A DNA stretch of 64,000 nt, taken from contig NZ_ASWH01000001.1 in NCBI RefSeq assembly GCF_000407545.1, positions 1,999,501 to 2,063,500 on the forward strand, given 5' to 3'. The stretch is from Enterococcus gilvus ATCC BAA-350 (GTDB lineage Bacteria; Bacillota; Bacilli; Lactobacillales; Enterococcaceae). Positions 53,195 to 62,466 of the stretch are shown here, piece by piece. Positions within the stretch are counted from its first letter, which is position 1. Every line of letters starts with the position of its first letter. Made by a program: the position numbers and the translations under genes. The notes beneath the pieces are model-generated. The model saw only the letters and a program-made list of their open reading frames with translations, was not told the origin of the DNA and ran no database searches.

Positions 53195-54157
53195 TTATAG
53201 CTGGATAAGCAGGTTGCCCCACGATAATCCGCCGCCGTAGCCTGTCAATACCACTTTTTGATTGCTGTTTAAAGATAAAACATTTGCTTCAACGAGTTCA
53301 TCCAATAAAATTGGGATGCTCGCCGCTGAAGTATTCCCATAATTCATTAAATTCATAGGGAACTTTTCAATCGGCTCGTTCATTTTACGAGCGATTTTCT
53401 CAATGATTCGTTTGTTTGCTTGATGCAGCAAATAATAATCAACTGACTCGTCACCGATAAATTCTTTCAAACTTTTGGTGACGTCGTTTAGTGCGAAATT
53501 CCAGATACCGCGGCCGTCCATTGCCAAGGCCGTATTCGTTTCTGGTTCTTCATGGAAAATATTACTGTTTTTACGGAAGCCTGAAGTCAAAGAACTTGCA
53601 CGTTCACCATCTGACCGCAGCATCTGCTTTATAATAGAAGGTTCTTCATTTGCCTCAAGTAAAATACCGGCAGCGCCATCTCCGAAAAGAACAGCGGATG
53701 AACGATCTTGCCAATCTAACAGCTTAGAAATCTTTTCTCCGCCAATTACGATTCCCCGCTTCATCCCGCCGCGAATAAAATTTTCGGCAGTTGCTACCGC
53801 GTACACAAAACCTGCACAGGCAGCAGTTACATCAAACGCCATCGCCTGCTTTGCCCCGATCTGTCCTTGAACCTGACAAGCGACCGAGGGCGAAGTATAG
53901 TCAGGAGACATCGTCGCAACAATAATGAAATCCAAACTCATTGGATCGATCGTTGCCTTGCTGATCAGTTTCTTCGCAACCTGCGCGCACATATCAGAAG
54001 TATTTTCTACTTCCGCTATATGCCGTTGTTTGATTCCCGTTCTCGATTGAATCCATTCATCAGACGTTTCCATCCATTCAGCTAAGTCATCATTGGTAAC
54101 GACTCTTTCAGGTAAGTAGCGTGCTGTTGCAATGATCTTTCCGAAGCTCATACTCAT
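53195..54157 (-). CDS. fabH: Beta-ketoacyl-ACP synthase III
   Basis: Starts chain synthesis by condensing acetyl-CoA with malonyl-ACP. The 320-residue enzyme has the catalytic Cys in TAACAGFVYA (about residue 115), His in YLLHQANKRI and Asn in MNYGNTSAA. GAGGAG precedes the ATG at 54157, which overlaps the fabT stop (ATGA), so translation is coupled. Confidence 0.96.
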   Translation of the reverse strand: MSMSFGKIIATARYLPERVVTNDDLAEWMETSDEWIQSRTGIKQRHIAEVENTSDMCAQVAKKLISKATIDPMSLDFIIVATMSPDYTSPSVACQVQGQIGAKQAMAFDVTAACAGFVYAVATAENFIRGGMKRGIVIGGEKISKLLDWQDRSSAVLFGDGAAGILLEANEEPSIIKQMLRSDGERASSLTSGFRKNSNIFHEEPETNTALAMDGRGIWNFALNDVTKSLKEFIGDESVDYYLLHQANKRIIEKIARKMNEPIEKFPMNLMNYGNTSAASIPILLDELVEANVLSLNSNQKVVLTGYGGGLSWGNLLIQL

Positions 54158-54594
54158 TTGATCTCCTCTAAATAACTATATAGATTCGCTAGAGCTTTTC
54201 GAAAAACTTCTTGCTCTTCTGTATTCAAGTCTTTGATGGCACTTTTCACCATCTCCAAGTGAAAGTGTTGATGAACTCGAAAGACTAAGCGTCCCGTTTT
54301 CGTCAAACCCAGTTTAACGACTCGACGATCATCCTCGCTCCGAATCCGTTCTACATAGCCCTTTTTCACTAAACGATTGATGGATGTCGTCAATGTTCCA
54401 ACGGTAACTAACAGTTCTCTAGCAACTTCCGTCGTCGTCTTTTTTTTGTACATCCCGATCGCATCGATGGTGTGCATCTCTGTAATCGTCAAATCGCTGA
54501 ATTTTGATTTTTTTAGTTCGTTTTCTTCAATCGACAAAACGTCGTTGAAAATAGAAACTAAATAGGTATTTAATTCTTCCCAGTTTTTTTCCAT
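54154..54594 (-). CDS. fabT: MarR-family regulator FabT
   Basis: A 146-residue MarR-type winged-helix regulator that leads the fab operon. In streptococci and enterococci FabT with acyl-ACP as co-repressor limits fatty-acid synthesis when exogenous fatty acids are present. The helix-turn-helix region includes TTTEVARELLVTVGTLTTSINRLVKKGYVERI and the wing DDRRVVKLGLT. Palindromes of its operator type overlap its own promoter. Confidence 0.94.
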   Translation of the reverse strand: MEKNWEELNTYLVSIFNDVLSIEENELKKSKFSDLTITEMHTIDAIGMYKKKTTTEVARELLVTVGTLTTSINRLVKKGYVERIRSEDDRRVVKLGLTKTGRLVFRVHQHFHLEMVKSAIKDLNTEEQEVFRKALANLYSYLEEIK

Positions 54595-54610
54595 GTCCTC
54601 ACCTAATTAG

Positions 54611-54667
54611 TTTGATTATCAAATCATTTGATGTTCAAACTATATCTTATTTTTTTTCTGAATGCAA
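54611..54667 (-). promoter_or_regulatory. fab operon promoter with FabT operators
   Basis: On the minus strand TTGCAT (54662-54667) and TATAGT (54639-54644) are 17 bases apart. Downstream, overlapping the start, lie two FabT-type dyads: TTTGATTATCAAA (54611-54623) and TTTGATGTTCAAA (54627-54639). FabT-acyl-ACP binding here would repress the whole operon. Confidence 0.88.
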
Positions 54668-54742
54668 CTACATTTTTTCAGTTAATCAAAAATTAATGAT
54701 TATCACTAGGGGGCTTCGATTCTTGAATAATAACAGAAATAC

Positions 54743-54755
54743 TTTGATAATCAAA
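54743..54755. promoter_or_regulatory. Additional FabT-type dyad
   Basis: TTTGATAATCAAA, an exact complement of the promoter-proximal operator, lies about 100 bases upstream of the fabT promoter. Bases 54756-54947 contain no gene I can support. It may be an auxiliary operator or control an unnoticed transcript. Confidence 0.65.
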
Positions 54756-54947
54756 TCATATTTTCAAAAAAAGAGGTCCTTAATCAATTTCCCTTTTCCA
54801 AGAAGCGCTGTTATCAGCCCGATCATTTAACTGTGGCTGCTCAAAAATTTTCTTTTGCTCGAAAATAATGACACGACGCTTGCCGATTGTCCCCTTCTTC
54901 GAAATTTACAGACTTCATCCACTCGTAAAATGCTTTTGTTGGTCGAA

Positions 54948-54977
54948 ATAAAAAAATAAGCGGGAAGCCCGCTTATT
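54948..54977 (-). terminator. Terminator of the cfa gene
   Basis: AATAAGCGGG-AAG-CCCGCTTATT with a minus-direction U run (plus A run 54948-54954). It overlaps the cfa stop codon. Confidence 0.85.
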
Positions 54978-56139
54978 AAACATTTCTATGCATAGGAATT
55001 GCATTATTATTTGGATGAACCAGCAAATATTGAATGACATCAATATTGCTCGCTTGAAATGACGCTGCACAGGCTTGCAAATAAAGATCCCACATTCGAT
55101 AAAAAGCTTCATCTTTTTGCTCGATCACTTTATCTGCTACTTCATGGAAGTTTTTAGTCCAGTGCTCTAATGTTAATTGATAATCCCGACGCAAGCTTTC
55201 AAGGTCAATTAGCTGCAGGTCATTTTCAGTAATGTGTCCTACCAATTCAGTAACGCCTGGAATATATCCGCCTGGGAAGATGTATTGATTGATCCACGCA
55301 TTTTTTGCTCCGCCTTGTTGACGGCTGATTCCATGAATCAATGCTGTCCCATTCGGTGCTAGGTGACCTTCAACGACTTTAAAATACTCTTGCAGATTTT
55401 CCGCACCCACGTGCTCGAACATTCCTACACTCGTGATATGATCAAAGGTCCCTTTCAAGTCACGATAGTCCATCAATTCAACAGAAACGCTCTCTTCCAA
55501 ATGTTCCTCTTTAATGATTTCTTGAATGTGTTGGTACTGTTCTTCACTAAGCGTGATCCCCTTAGCCTTCACTTTGTACTCTTTAGCCGCGGTTAAGATC
55601 AACGTTCCCCAGCCGCAACCAATATCTAACAACGTTTCACCCGGCTGAATAAATAATTTATCTAAAATATGATGCACTTTATTGATTTGTGCTTGCTCCA
55701 AAGAATCTTCCGGCGTTTCAAAAAAAGCGCACGAATAGGTCAAGGTGCGATCTAACCACAATTCATAAAATTCATTTCCTAAATCATAATGGCTATGGAT
55801 ATCATGTGCTGATTGTTTTTTTGTATGCTTTTCCTTTGGCATCCACTTTTTGAAATTAGTGTTATGGAAAAAGCCATTTGATTGATTGTAAACATCGTAG
55901 ATCAAGGCCTGAAGATCGCCTTCAATTTCGATTTTCTTTTCCATGTATGCTTCGCCTAACGCGAGAGATGCATTGTTCATTAATTCCTTCACCGGAATTT
56001 TTTCGTTGAAAAGAATCTTGAAGACGGTATCCTCTTCGGGATTTCCGTATTCCTTCACTGAACCATCCCAAAAAGTAACTTCTGTTTTTTTAGAAAAAGA
56101 TGGTTTAAATAATTGATTGTATACTTCTTTGTCTAACAT
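54976..56139 (-). CDS. cfa: Cyclopropane-fatty-acyl-phospholipid synthase
   Basis: Adds a methylene bridge from SAM across unsaturated acyl chains of membrane lipids. The 387-residue protein has the SAM site LLDIGCGWGTLIL (near residue 165), the SVGMFEHVGAENL block, and AWINQYIFPGGYIPG with the C-terminal bicarbonate-site region. ATG 56139 has GAGGGAGG seven bases upstream. It is next to the fab operon, so membrane lipid genes are grouped. A FabT-like site upstream was not seen. Confidence 0.94.
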   Translation of the reverse strand: MLDKEVYNQLFKPSFSKKTEVTFWDGSVKEYGNPEEDTVFKILFNEKIPVKELMNNASLALGEAYMEKKIEIEGDLQALIYDVYNQSNGFFHNTNFKKWMPKEKHTKKQSAHDIHSHYDLGNEFYELWLDRTLTYSCAFFETPEDSLEQAQINKVHHILDKLFIQPGETLLDIGCGWGTLILTAAKEYKVKAKGITLSEEQYQHIQEIIKEEHLEESVSVELMDYRDLKGTFDHITSVGMFEHVGAENLQEYFKVVEGHLAPNGTALIHGISRQQGGAKNAWINQYIFPGGYIPGVTELVGHITENDLQLIDLESLRRDYQLTLEHWTKNFHEVADKVIEQKDEAFYRMWDLYLQACAASFQASNIDVIQYLLVHPNNNAIPMHRNV

Positions 56140-56273
56140 AATCATGCCTCCCTCACAATATATTCTTCCTAAACGTTCATTAGTTCAAAAGATATGATCT
56201 GAGTTTGGACAAAAAATAGGATTTTCTCATAAAATTGTCATTGAATGTTCGGTGCAGCTCCTAAAAAAAGCGC

Positions 56274-56298
56274 AAAAAAAAACGGGTTTCCCCGTTTT
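56274..56298 (-). terminator. Terminator of the YkuJ gene
   Basis: AAAACGGG-TTTC-CCCGTTTT with plus-strand A run 56274-56282; minus direction. It overlaps the stop codon. Confidence 0.82.
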
Positions 56299-56527
56299 AT
56301 TGAATCAAATCATAAATTTCCATCGCAACAATGTCGATGTTATCAAATTGATAAGATTGTTTGCTGTCGCTTTCAGTCAGCTCAAATGTTTCTGTTGTAT
56401 TATCATAAGTTACAGTACATTTTTCTACGCCTTCTTTTTCAAAACGACGCAATTGTACTTCATTATCCGTTGATTCAGTCATTGCTTCCAAGCGTTTAAT
56501 AATGGCAACTAATTGTGAATGTTTCAT
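56297..56527 (-). CDS. YkuJ-family small protein
   Basis: A 76-residue protein starting MKHSQLVAIIKRLEAMTEST and containing RRFEKEGVEKCTVTY and FDNIDIVAMEIYDLIQ. It matches the YkuJ/DUF1797 family, whose members are small acidic proteins of unknown function in Firmicutes. It lies between cfa and the hydroxyacid dehydrogenase, as a separate transcription unit. Confidence 0.85.
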   Translation of the reverse strand: MKHSQLVAIIKRLEAMTESTDNEVQLRRFEKEGVEKCTVTYDNTTETFELTESDSKQSYQFDNIDIVAMEIYDLIQ

Positions 56528-56631
56528 CTAGATGCCCCCCTTCTTCTCAATTCTGTCTTATTGTATCAAATCCAACCGTATCTTGCATTGATTTTCATCA
56601 ATAAATTTATGATTTTTTTACTAAATCTAAC

Positions 56632-57498
56632 TTAAGATTCAGACCACCACAATTTAATCAACGCTTGCGTCCCATCATTTTCGAATCCTTGGTCTGCCAA
56701 GCGTTCATATAGCTCTATGGCTAATTTAGTTGCTGGTAAATCAAGGTCCATTTTCTCAGCCTCGTCTAAGGCGATTTTCAAGTCTTTGATAAAGTGCTTT
56801 ACAAAGAAGCCTGGCGAATAGTCCGATTTCAAAATACGTGGTGCGTAATTCGACATGGACCAGTTTTGAGCAGCACCGCCGCCTAAGGTTTCTAACACTT
56901 TCGAAACGTCTAAATTGGCTGCTTTCGCATAGACAAGCATTTCTGTCATGCCGGTCATTGTTCCGGCAATCATGATTTGGTTCGCCATTTTGGTATGTTG
57001 TCCCGCACCAGCTTCACCTTGAAGAGAATAACTTTTTCCCATTATTTCAAATAACGGTATCACCCGGTCATACACCCCGCGGTCGCCGCCGACCATGATT
57101 GTCAACGTTCCGTTTTGGGCACCTAAGTCACCGCCCGAAACAGGAGCATCTAATGAAGACGCGTCTTTTTCTTTAGCTGTTTGATAAATTTTTTCTGCCA
57201 AGGTCGGTGTCGACGTCGTCAAATCAATCAAGATCTTTTCAGCCACCTCTGTTGAAAAAATACCCTTCGCTCCATAATAGATTTCTTCAACATCGCTAGG
57301 ATAGCCTACCATAGAAAAAATAATCTCGCTGGCATTCGTCACCTCTGCTGGCGTATCTTGCCAAATTGCACCGTGTGCAACTAATTCATCCGTTTTACTT
57401 TTTGTACGATTGTATACAGCGACCTCGTATCCTGCTGCTAAAAAATGCTTTACAATCGATTTTCCCATCACGCCAGTACCGATAAATCCTATTTTCAT
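56632..57498 (-). CDS. 3-hydroxyisobutyrate dehydrogenase-type NAD(P)-dependent enzyme
   Basis: A 288-residue beta-hydroxyacid dehydrogenase (YkwC-like). The N-terminal Rossmann loop is GFIGTGVMGKSIVKHFL, the substrate-binding DAPVSGGDLGAQNGTL and the catalytic Lys in GQHTKMANQIM are present. The real substrate is uncertain; 3-hydroxyisobutyrate, tartronate semialdehyde or succinic semialdehyde are possible. ATG 57498 follows GGAGG; a long upstream frame is rejected as it crosses the terminator of the next genes. Confidence 0.9.
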   Translation of the reverse strand: MKIGFIGTGVMGKSIVKHFLAAGYEVAVYNRTKSKTDELVAHGAIWQDTPAEVTNASEIIFSMVGYPSDVEEIYYGAKGIFSTEVAEKILIDLTTSTPTLAEKIYQTAKEKDASSLDAPVSGGDLGAQNGTLTIMVGGDRGVYDRVIPLFEIMGKSYSLQGEAGAGQHTKMANQIMIAGTMTGMTEMLVYAKAANLDVSKVLETLGGGAAQNWSMSNYAPRILKSDYSPGFFVKHFIKDLKIALDEAEKMDLDLPATKLAIELYERLADQGFENDGTQALIKLWWSES

Positions 57499-57512
57499 CT
57501 GCTTTACCTCCA

Positions 57513-57556
57513 AAATAAAAAATAATCCATCTCCAGTATACATGAAGAGATGGATT
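57513..57556 (-). terminator. Terminator after bgsB
   Basis: AATCCATCTC-loop-GAGATGGATT with ATTTTTTATTTT downstream on the minus strand. It separates the glycolipid genes from the hydroxyacid dehydrogenase. Confidence 0.85.
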
Positions 57557-57562
57557 TCAGCT

Positions 57563-58801
57563 TTATTTATCTTCGCTATTTCTGAGGGAGTTGATCCGGA
57601 CACGCATTTTTTGAACTGTATGCGCGGGAGACCTTACTTCCACATGATTTTGTTCATAATAAAGAATCATTTCCTGATAGAACTTAAGAATCTCACTTCC
57701 AAAGCGTTCGGCAGAGATCTCGATCAGTTTATTTTTTTGTACTTCAGGATCTACCGGGATCTGTTGCTGCGCGTAACGAACAAAGCAATCACTAAAATCG
57801 TTGTCTCGTTCAAACGTGATCCCTAAAGATTCATGATCCAATAATTGCTCTAAATAATCGTTTCCTTCCACGATACATTGCGTACCGGAAGCAATCGCCT
57901 CAGCGTAGGTCAGACCTTGTGTTTCTGAGGTTGACGCGCTGACAAAGTAATCCGCTGCATGGTAATAATACGCTACTTCCTCATGAGGAACTTCTCCGGT
58001 AAACTGAACATACTCCTCAATACCGAGTTCACTCGCCAATTCTTCTAGATCTTCACGATAAGGGCCCTTACCAACAATAACAAGACGCGCCTTCGGAAAA
58101 CTCATAAGAATCTCAGTAAATTGCTGCACGATGACATGGATATTTTTTTCATAGGAAATACGGCTGAGAGATAAAATCATCAGCTCGTTCTCTTGAATTC
58201 CTAAGTTCTGCCGCAATTGATCCGTTTGCTCTTTGGTAATATCCGGCCGAACAAAATGCTTCACGTCGATCCCCGTCGGAATAATCCGCATAGGGATCTC
58301 CACCTCATAACGCTGCAGAGTATCCACCACCCGCTTACTTGGGCAAACGACTCCTGTAGAATGATTAACAAACATTTTTATAAAGTGCTTCACATGTGTC
58401 GGTCGAACCACTTTTCCATTGGCAATATAATGAAGATAGTCCTCATACATCGTGTGGTACGTATGAACCACTGGGATTCGCAACCGGTTCGCCACCAATT
58501 TGCCTAAGAAGCCCGCACCAAATTCTGTATGGGTGTGGATGATATCCAAGTTCAATTCTTTCGCAATTTGATACGCAAACCAAATGCCCCGTACAACGAT
58601 CCGTCGATCCGTAAAGGATACAAAGGGCACACTCGGCATTCGGACGATATCTTTTTCAAACTCATCGGCGTCAGGATCAGTTGTCGTAAATATGAATACT
58701 TCATGGCCCTGTTCCTCAAGCTGATCTTTCAACGTTCTAATAGATGTTGCAACCCCGCTTACTTGGGGAAAATAGGTGTCTGTAAAAAAACCAATTCGCA
58801 C
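57563..58801 (-). CDS. bgsB: 1,2-diacylglycerol 3-glucosyltransferase (BgsB type)
   Basis: A 412-residue GT4 glycosyltransferase, GT-B fold. It would add the first glucose to diacylglycerol, giving monoglucosyl-DAG. The opening MRIGFFTDTYFPQVSGVATS, the HTHTEFGAGFLGKLVA block and the E(x)7E signature SETQGLTYAEA are present. Linkage to bgsA upstream, as in E. faecalis, supports the assignment. The C-terminal 40 residues are not part of the catalytic fold. Confidence 0.9.
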   Translation of the reverse strand: MRIGFFTDTYFPQVSGVATSIRTLKDQLEEQGHEVFIFTTTDPDADEFEKDIVRMPSVPFVSFTDRRIVVRGIWFAYQIAKELNLDIIHTHTEFGAGFLGKLVANRLRIPVVHTYHTMYEDYLHYIANGKVVRPTHVKHFIKMFVNHSTGVVCPSKRVVDTLQRYEVEIPMRIIPTGIDVKHFVRPDITKEQTDQLRQNLGIQENELMILSLSRISYEKNIHVIVQQFTEILMSFPKARLVIVGKGPYREDLEELASELGIEEYVQFTGEVPHEEVAYYYHAADYFVSASTSETQGLTYAEAIASGTQCIVEGNDYLEQLLDHESLGITFERDNDFSDCFVRYAQQQIPVDPEVQKNKLIEISAERFGSEILKFYQEMILYYEQNHVEVRSPAHTVQKMRVRINSLRNSEDK

Positions 58802-58816
58802 GTCAATTCCTCCAAA

Positions 58817-59860
58817 CTACTTTGCGATTCTTCCATAGACTTGATGATCATAGGGAACACCTAAAACTTTTTGATACACCGCTTTTAGTTCTTTCCCGAT
58901 CTGCGTAATACTTTTTTCCTGCGCAGTTTTAAATCCTGTCAGTGCAAGATTTGGCAATTGATGATTGACCAATTGTCGGATCAATCCTTCAAATTCCTGA
59001 TTCGTAGTTCCCATATAACAGTTTACGCGATTCTCCATCCAGCCTTCATAGACAGGGATATCCCTTAATAAGATCTGCTGTTGACTGGCTAACGCCTCTA
59101 AAACAACGATCCCTTCTGTTTCTTCATAGGAAGGAAAGAAAAATAAATCCGCCCCTGAGTAAGCTCCCTCAATCAGATCGCCATTGATATAACCAGGAAA
59201 AAGAACATTTTCAGGATGATCTTTTTTGACGATTTTGCGAATTTCTCTTGGTATAGAAAGCATCGGAACACTGCCAAACCAGATAAATGTGTATTCGGGC
59301 ATTTTTTTAGCAATCTCCACAAAATCAATGATTCCCTTACGCTCGAAAAACAATCCCACACAAATCACTACTTTTTGTGTTTCCGATAAATGAAAATGTC
59401 GGCGAAAAGCCGCTTCTTTGTATTCATCTGGATAATACCGTTTTAGATCGATTCCATTTGAAATGGCAGCGATCGGCTGGGTCAAACCATATTGTTGCAA
59501 CAGCTTTTTTGAATAAGGTGTCGGTGTAATCAGGTGATCGGACTGCTCATACAAAGCCACTAACCATTTTTTTACGAAAGGTGCCAACTGATTTGAGCCG
59601 ATAAACGAATTTCGGAAATCCTCTTCCGTAGAATGCGCATGATAAATCACTTTCTTGCCCATTTTTTTCGCTTTTTTAACTAAATAGAGACTTTTAGGTC
59701 CATATGTATTTACATGTAATAAATCATAATCGGTCGAATTTGGATCTAATGTGTACTCGATCCCCACCGCATCCAGTGCTCTTCTTTGATGACTTAAGGC
59801 TCTGCCGATTCCGGATTTTCCAATAACATTTTGTCCTTCAAAATAAAGTAATACTTTCAT
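58817..59860 (-). CDS. bgsA: Diglucosyldiacylglycerol-forming glucosyltransferase (BgsA type)
   Basis: A 347-residue GT4 enzyme starting MKVLLYFEGQNVIGKSGIGR. It would add the second glucose to monoglucosyl-DAG, producing the glycolipid anchor of lipoteichoic acid. The YHAHSTEEDFRNSFIGS block and the EETEGIVVLEALA (E(x)7E) motif are visible. GAGGAGG precedes ATG 59860; an upstream in-frame start is rejected. It is first of a bgsA-bgsB unit with its own promoter. In E. faecalis, loss of this glycolipid changes biofilm and virulence. Confidence 0.88.
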   Translation of the reverse strand: MKVLLYFEGQNVIGKSGIGRALSHQRRALDAVGIEYTLDPNSTDYDLLHVNTYGPKSLYLVKKAKKMGKKVIYHAHSTEEDFRNSFIGSNQLAPFVKKWLVALYEQSDHLITPTPYSKKLLQQYGLTQPIAAISNGIDLKRYYPDEYKEAAFRRHFHLSETQKVVICVGLFFERKGIIDFVEIAKKMPEYTFIWFGSVPMLSIPREIRKIVKKDHPENVLFPGYINGDLIEGAYSGADLFFFPSYEETEGIVVLEALASQQQILLRDIPVYEGWMENRVNCYMGTTNQEFEGLIRQLVNHQLPNLALTGFKTAQEKSITQIGKELKAVYQKVLGVPYDHQVYGRIAK

Positions 59861-59885
59861 AACCCGCCTCCTCAAAAACAAATCA

Positions 59886-59894
59886 ATTATATCA
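59886..59894 (-). promoter_or_regulatory. bgsA promoter (extended -10)
   Basis: TGATATAAT on the minus strand (TATAAT 59886-59891 with TG at 59893-59894), a classic extended -10; no good -35. Confidence 0.6.
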
Positions 59895-59990
59895 TAAGCG
59901 TCTGACCTTTTTCTCAACCTATGGTCTGATTTTAAGGAATATGCAGAAAGTCCACACAGAAAGTATGAATTATTTTTAGCTGTTACGCAT

Positions 59991-60025
59991 AAAAAAACCG
60001 CCGTCCAAGTGGACGACGGTTTTGA
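59991..60025 (-). terminator. Terminator of ptsHI
   Basis: AAAACCGTCGTCC-ACTT-GGACGGCGGTTTTTTT on the minus strand; a strong stem with a U run. Confidence 0.9.
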
Positions 60026-60033
60026 ATTTTGCT

Positions 60034-61761
60034 TTATTTTACGTATTCTTCAACTAATGCTTGAACTTCTTCCATTGTATCGCATTCTTTTAATGCTTTT
60101 TCAGATAGTTCAGCCATTTTATCCGTTGTTAAACGTTTCATTAAGCTGCGTGTTCTAAGAATAGATGTCGCACTCATAGAGAACTCATCTAATCCCATAC
60201 CCATTAATAACGGAACTGCTGTTTGATCGCCGGCCATTTCGCCACACATACCAGCCCATTTACCTTCAGCATGCGCTGCATCGATCACGTTTTTGATCAA
60301 ACGTAAGATTGATGGGTTATATGGTTGATATAAGTAAGAAACGCGTTCGTTCATACGGTCAGCCGCCATTGTGTATTGAATCAAGTCATTCGTACCAATA
60401 CTGAAGAAATCAACTTCTTTGGCAAACTTGTCAGCTAAAACAGCCGCTGCAGGAATTTCGATCATGATTCCGACTTGGATCGTGTCAGAAACCTTCACGC
60501 CTTCATTAACAAGTTTTTCTTTTTCTTCGTTGAACATTTTCTTCGCTGCACGGAACTCTTTCAATGTTGCAACCATTGGGAACATAATACGCAAGTTGCC
60601 ATGAACAGACGCACGCAACAATGCACGTAACTGTGTACGGAACATGTCATCGCCCAATTCAGATAAACTGATGCGCAATGCACGGTAGCCCAAGAATGGG
60701 TTCATTTCATGAGGCAACGTCAAGTAAGGAAGTTCTTTGTCCCCACCGATATCCATTGTACGAACAACGACTGGTTTGTCGCCCATGCCTTCTAAAACGG
60801 CTTTATAAGCTTCAAATTGATCGTCTTCTGTTGGGAAATCAGATGAGTCCATGTATAAGAACTCTGTACGGTACAGCCCAATCGCTTCAGCGCCATTATT
60901 GTGAACACCTTCTAGGTCTTTAGGTGTTCCGATATTCGCAGCTAATTCAAAATGCTTACCATCAGCAGTCACTGTTTCAGCGTCTTTTAATTTTTCCCAT
61001 TCAGCTTTTTGCGTTGCATAAGCTTCGCCAGCTTTTTGGTATTCAGCCGCTTCTTCTTCAGTTGGGTTAATGATTGTTTCACCTGTGATCCCATTGACCG
61101 CAAGTAAAACACCCTCTTTTGCTTTGGCAGTGATTTCTTTTGTTCCAACAATTGCTGGAATTTCTAATGAACGAGCCATGATTGCTGAGTGAGACGTACG
61201 TCCACCGATATCAGTAACAAAGGCTTTTACAAAGTTTTTATCCAATTGTGCAGTATCACTTGGCGTCAAGTCATGCGCAACAACGACAACTTCTTCATCG
61301 ATCATTGATGGATCTGGTAAAGTCACACCCAAAAGATGTGCCATTACACGTTTCGTAACGTCACGGATATCTGCCGCACGTTCTTGCATATAAGCGTTAT
61401 CATCCATCGCCTCGAACATGCCGATATACATATCGGTTACTTCTTTAAGTGAACTTTCAGCGTTCACTTTATTATCTTGTATATGTTGTTTGATTTGACC
61501 AATCATTTCTGGGTCTGAAAGAACCATCAAATGAGCATCAAAAACTTGTGCTTCTTCTTCACCTAAGCTTTTTGCTGCTTTATCCCGAATTTTTTCTAAT
61601 TCAGCAGAAGAAGCCGCCAAAGCGTCGTCTAAACGCTTTTCTTCGGCAGCAGTGTCTTCTACATTATTTTGTTTGAAAGATAAATCCGGTTGTACTAGCA
61701 GATAAGCTTTTGCAACGGCTACTCCGTCACTAGCGGCAATACCTTTTAGTAATTCAACCAT
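60034..61761 (-). CDS. ptsI: Phosphoenolpyruvate-protein phosphotransferase (Enzyme I)
   Basis: Transfers phosphate from PEP to HPr in the sugar phosphotransferase system. The 575-residue protein has the phosphorylated His in [13 protein letters not shown] (about residue 191), the metal-binding PEP domain ([25 protein letters not shown]), and the Cys block GMCGEMAGD. Its ATG overlaps the ptsH stop (TAATG), so translation is coupled. Confidence 0.97.
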   Translation of the reverse strand: MVELLKGIAASDGVAVAKAYLLVQPDLSFKQNNVEDTAAEEKRLDDALAASSAELEKIRDKAAKSLGEEEAQVFDAHLMVLSDPEMIGQIKQHIQDNKVNAESSLKEVTDMYIGMFEAMDDNAYMQERAADIRDVTKRVMAHLLGVTLPDPSMIDEEVVVVAHDLTPSDTAQLDKNFVKAFVTDIGGRTSHSAIMARSLEIPAIVGTKEITAKAKEGVLLAVNGITGETIINPTEEEAAEYQKAGEAYATQKAEWEKLKDAETVTADGKHFELAANIGTPKDLEGVHNNGAEAIGLYRTEFLYMDSSDFPTEDDQFEAYKAVLEGMGDKPVVVRTMDIGGDKELPYLTLPHEMNPFLGYRALRISLSELGDDMFRTQLRALLRASVHGNLRIMFPMVATLKEFRAAKKMFNEEKEKLVNEGVKVSDTIQVGIMIEIPAAAVLADKFAKEVDFFSIGTNDLIQYTMAADRMNERVSYLYQPYNPSILRLIKNVIDAAHAEGKWAGMCGEMAGDQTAVPLLMGMGLDEFSMSATSILRTRSLMKRLTTDKMAELSEKALKECDTMEEVQALVEEYVK

Positions 61762-62027
61762 TATTCAGATAATCCTTCTTTCTTCATTGTTTCTACGATT
61801 GCTTCCATTGCTTCTTTTTCGTCAGCACCTTCAGCAGAGATAGTCACGTCAGAACCTTGGCCAACACCTAGAGACATAACGCCCATGATTGATTTAAGGT
61901 TAACTGATTTTCCTTTATACTCTAAGTTAATATCAGAGTTAAATTTGCTTGCAGCTTGCACTAATAAAGTTGCGGGACGTGCATGAATCCCTGTTTCTGC
62001 TACTACGTGAAAATCTTTTTTTTCCAT
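61761..62027 (-). CDS. ptsH: HPr phosphocarrier protein
   Basis: Carries phosphate from Enzyme I to sugar permeases; Ser phosphorylation by HprK also makes it the co-factor of CcpA. The 88-residue protein has the active His 15 in [12 protein letters not shown] and the regulatory Ser 46 in [12 protein letters not shown]. The promoter is upstream at about 62116-62144. GGAG precedes the ATG. Confidence 0.97.
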   Translation of the reverse strand: MEKKDFHVVAETGIHARPATLLVQAASKFNSDINLEYKGKSVNLKSIMGVMSLGVGQGSDVTISAEGADEKEAMEAIVETMKKEGLSE

Positions 62028-62115
62028 ATTGACCGTTCTCCTTTATAAAAAAAAATGTTTTTTTATGTTAGGGCTTTAATGATAACGTCCATCATTTTGG
62101 GCCCTTCATTTTCTT

Positions 62116-62144
62116 AGATTACCATTTTTTTGCAGTGGATACAA
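62116..62144 (-). promoter_or_regulatory. Putative ptsHI promoter
   Basis: TTGTAT (62139-62144) and TAATCT (62116-62121) are 17 bases apart on the minus strand. AATGAT...ATCATT (62078-62098) is a nearby inverted repeat. The region 62145-62285 contains no supported gene. Confidence 0.45.
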
Positions 62145-62285
62145 CAATTTTAGTCGATTTATTCAAGCAAAATGTATGCCCTTTCTTAAAATATGTGCTA
62201 TACCCGTCCAACTTCCCCATTTCTTCCGTTTTCATTTTTTTTACATAACAAAGGAGCGTCCTAAAAAAGACCAGCAACGATTTTT

Positions 62286-62312
62286 TTAGCACTCGATGCG
62301 TTCGAATGCTAA
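62286..62312 (+). promoter_or_regulatory. CIRCE element (HrcA site)
   Basis: TTAGCACTC (62286-62294), nine bases, then GAATGCTAA (62304-62312). This is the CIRCE inverted repeat (TTAGCACTC-N9-GAGTGCTAA) with one mismatch. It lies 18 bases upstream of the -35 region of clpE and is read as a heat-shock control site for HrcA. Confidence 0.85.
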
Positions 62313-62329
62313 AAATAAAAACAAACTGT

Positions 62330-62383
62330 TTGCTTTTATCAAAAATCTCGTTATAATTATGTCTAAGGTCAGTGATAGTCAAA
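62330..62383 (+). promoter_or_regulatory. clpE promoter and CtsR operator
   Basis: TTGCTT (62330-62335) and TATAAT (62352-62357), 16 bases apart. Ten bases after the -10, GGTCAGTGATAGTCAAA (62367-62383) matches the CtsR direct repeat RGTCAAA-NAN-RGTCAAA with two deviations. It covers the likely transcription start. A TTGACC in inverse orientation follows near 62388. Confidence 0.85.
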
Positions 62384-62466
62384 CAATTGACCAGCGTATC
62401 TTTTTACGAGATTCGCTTACTCGATGTACAATGGAAGAAACATCAACTATTGAAAGGGTGAAAAAG

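Noticed and set aside
56632..57603. Longer start for the hydroxyacid dehydrogenase at 57603
   Set aside because: The extra 35 residues cross the bgsB terminator, and the GGAGG site is placed for ATG 57498.
62119..62382. 87-codon minus-strand open frame upstream of clpE
   Set aside because: It covers the CIRCE, CtsR and promoter sites, lacks a Shine-Dalgarno and resembles no family.
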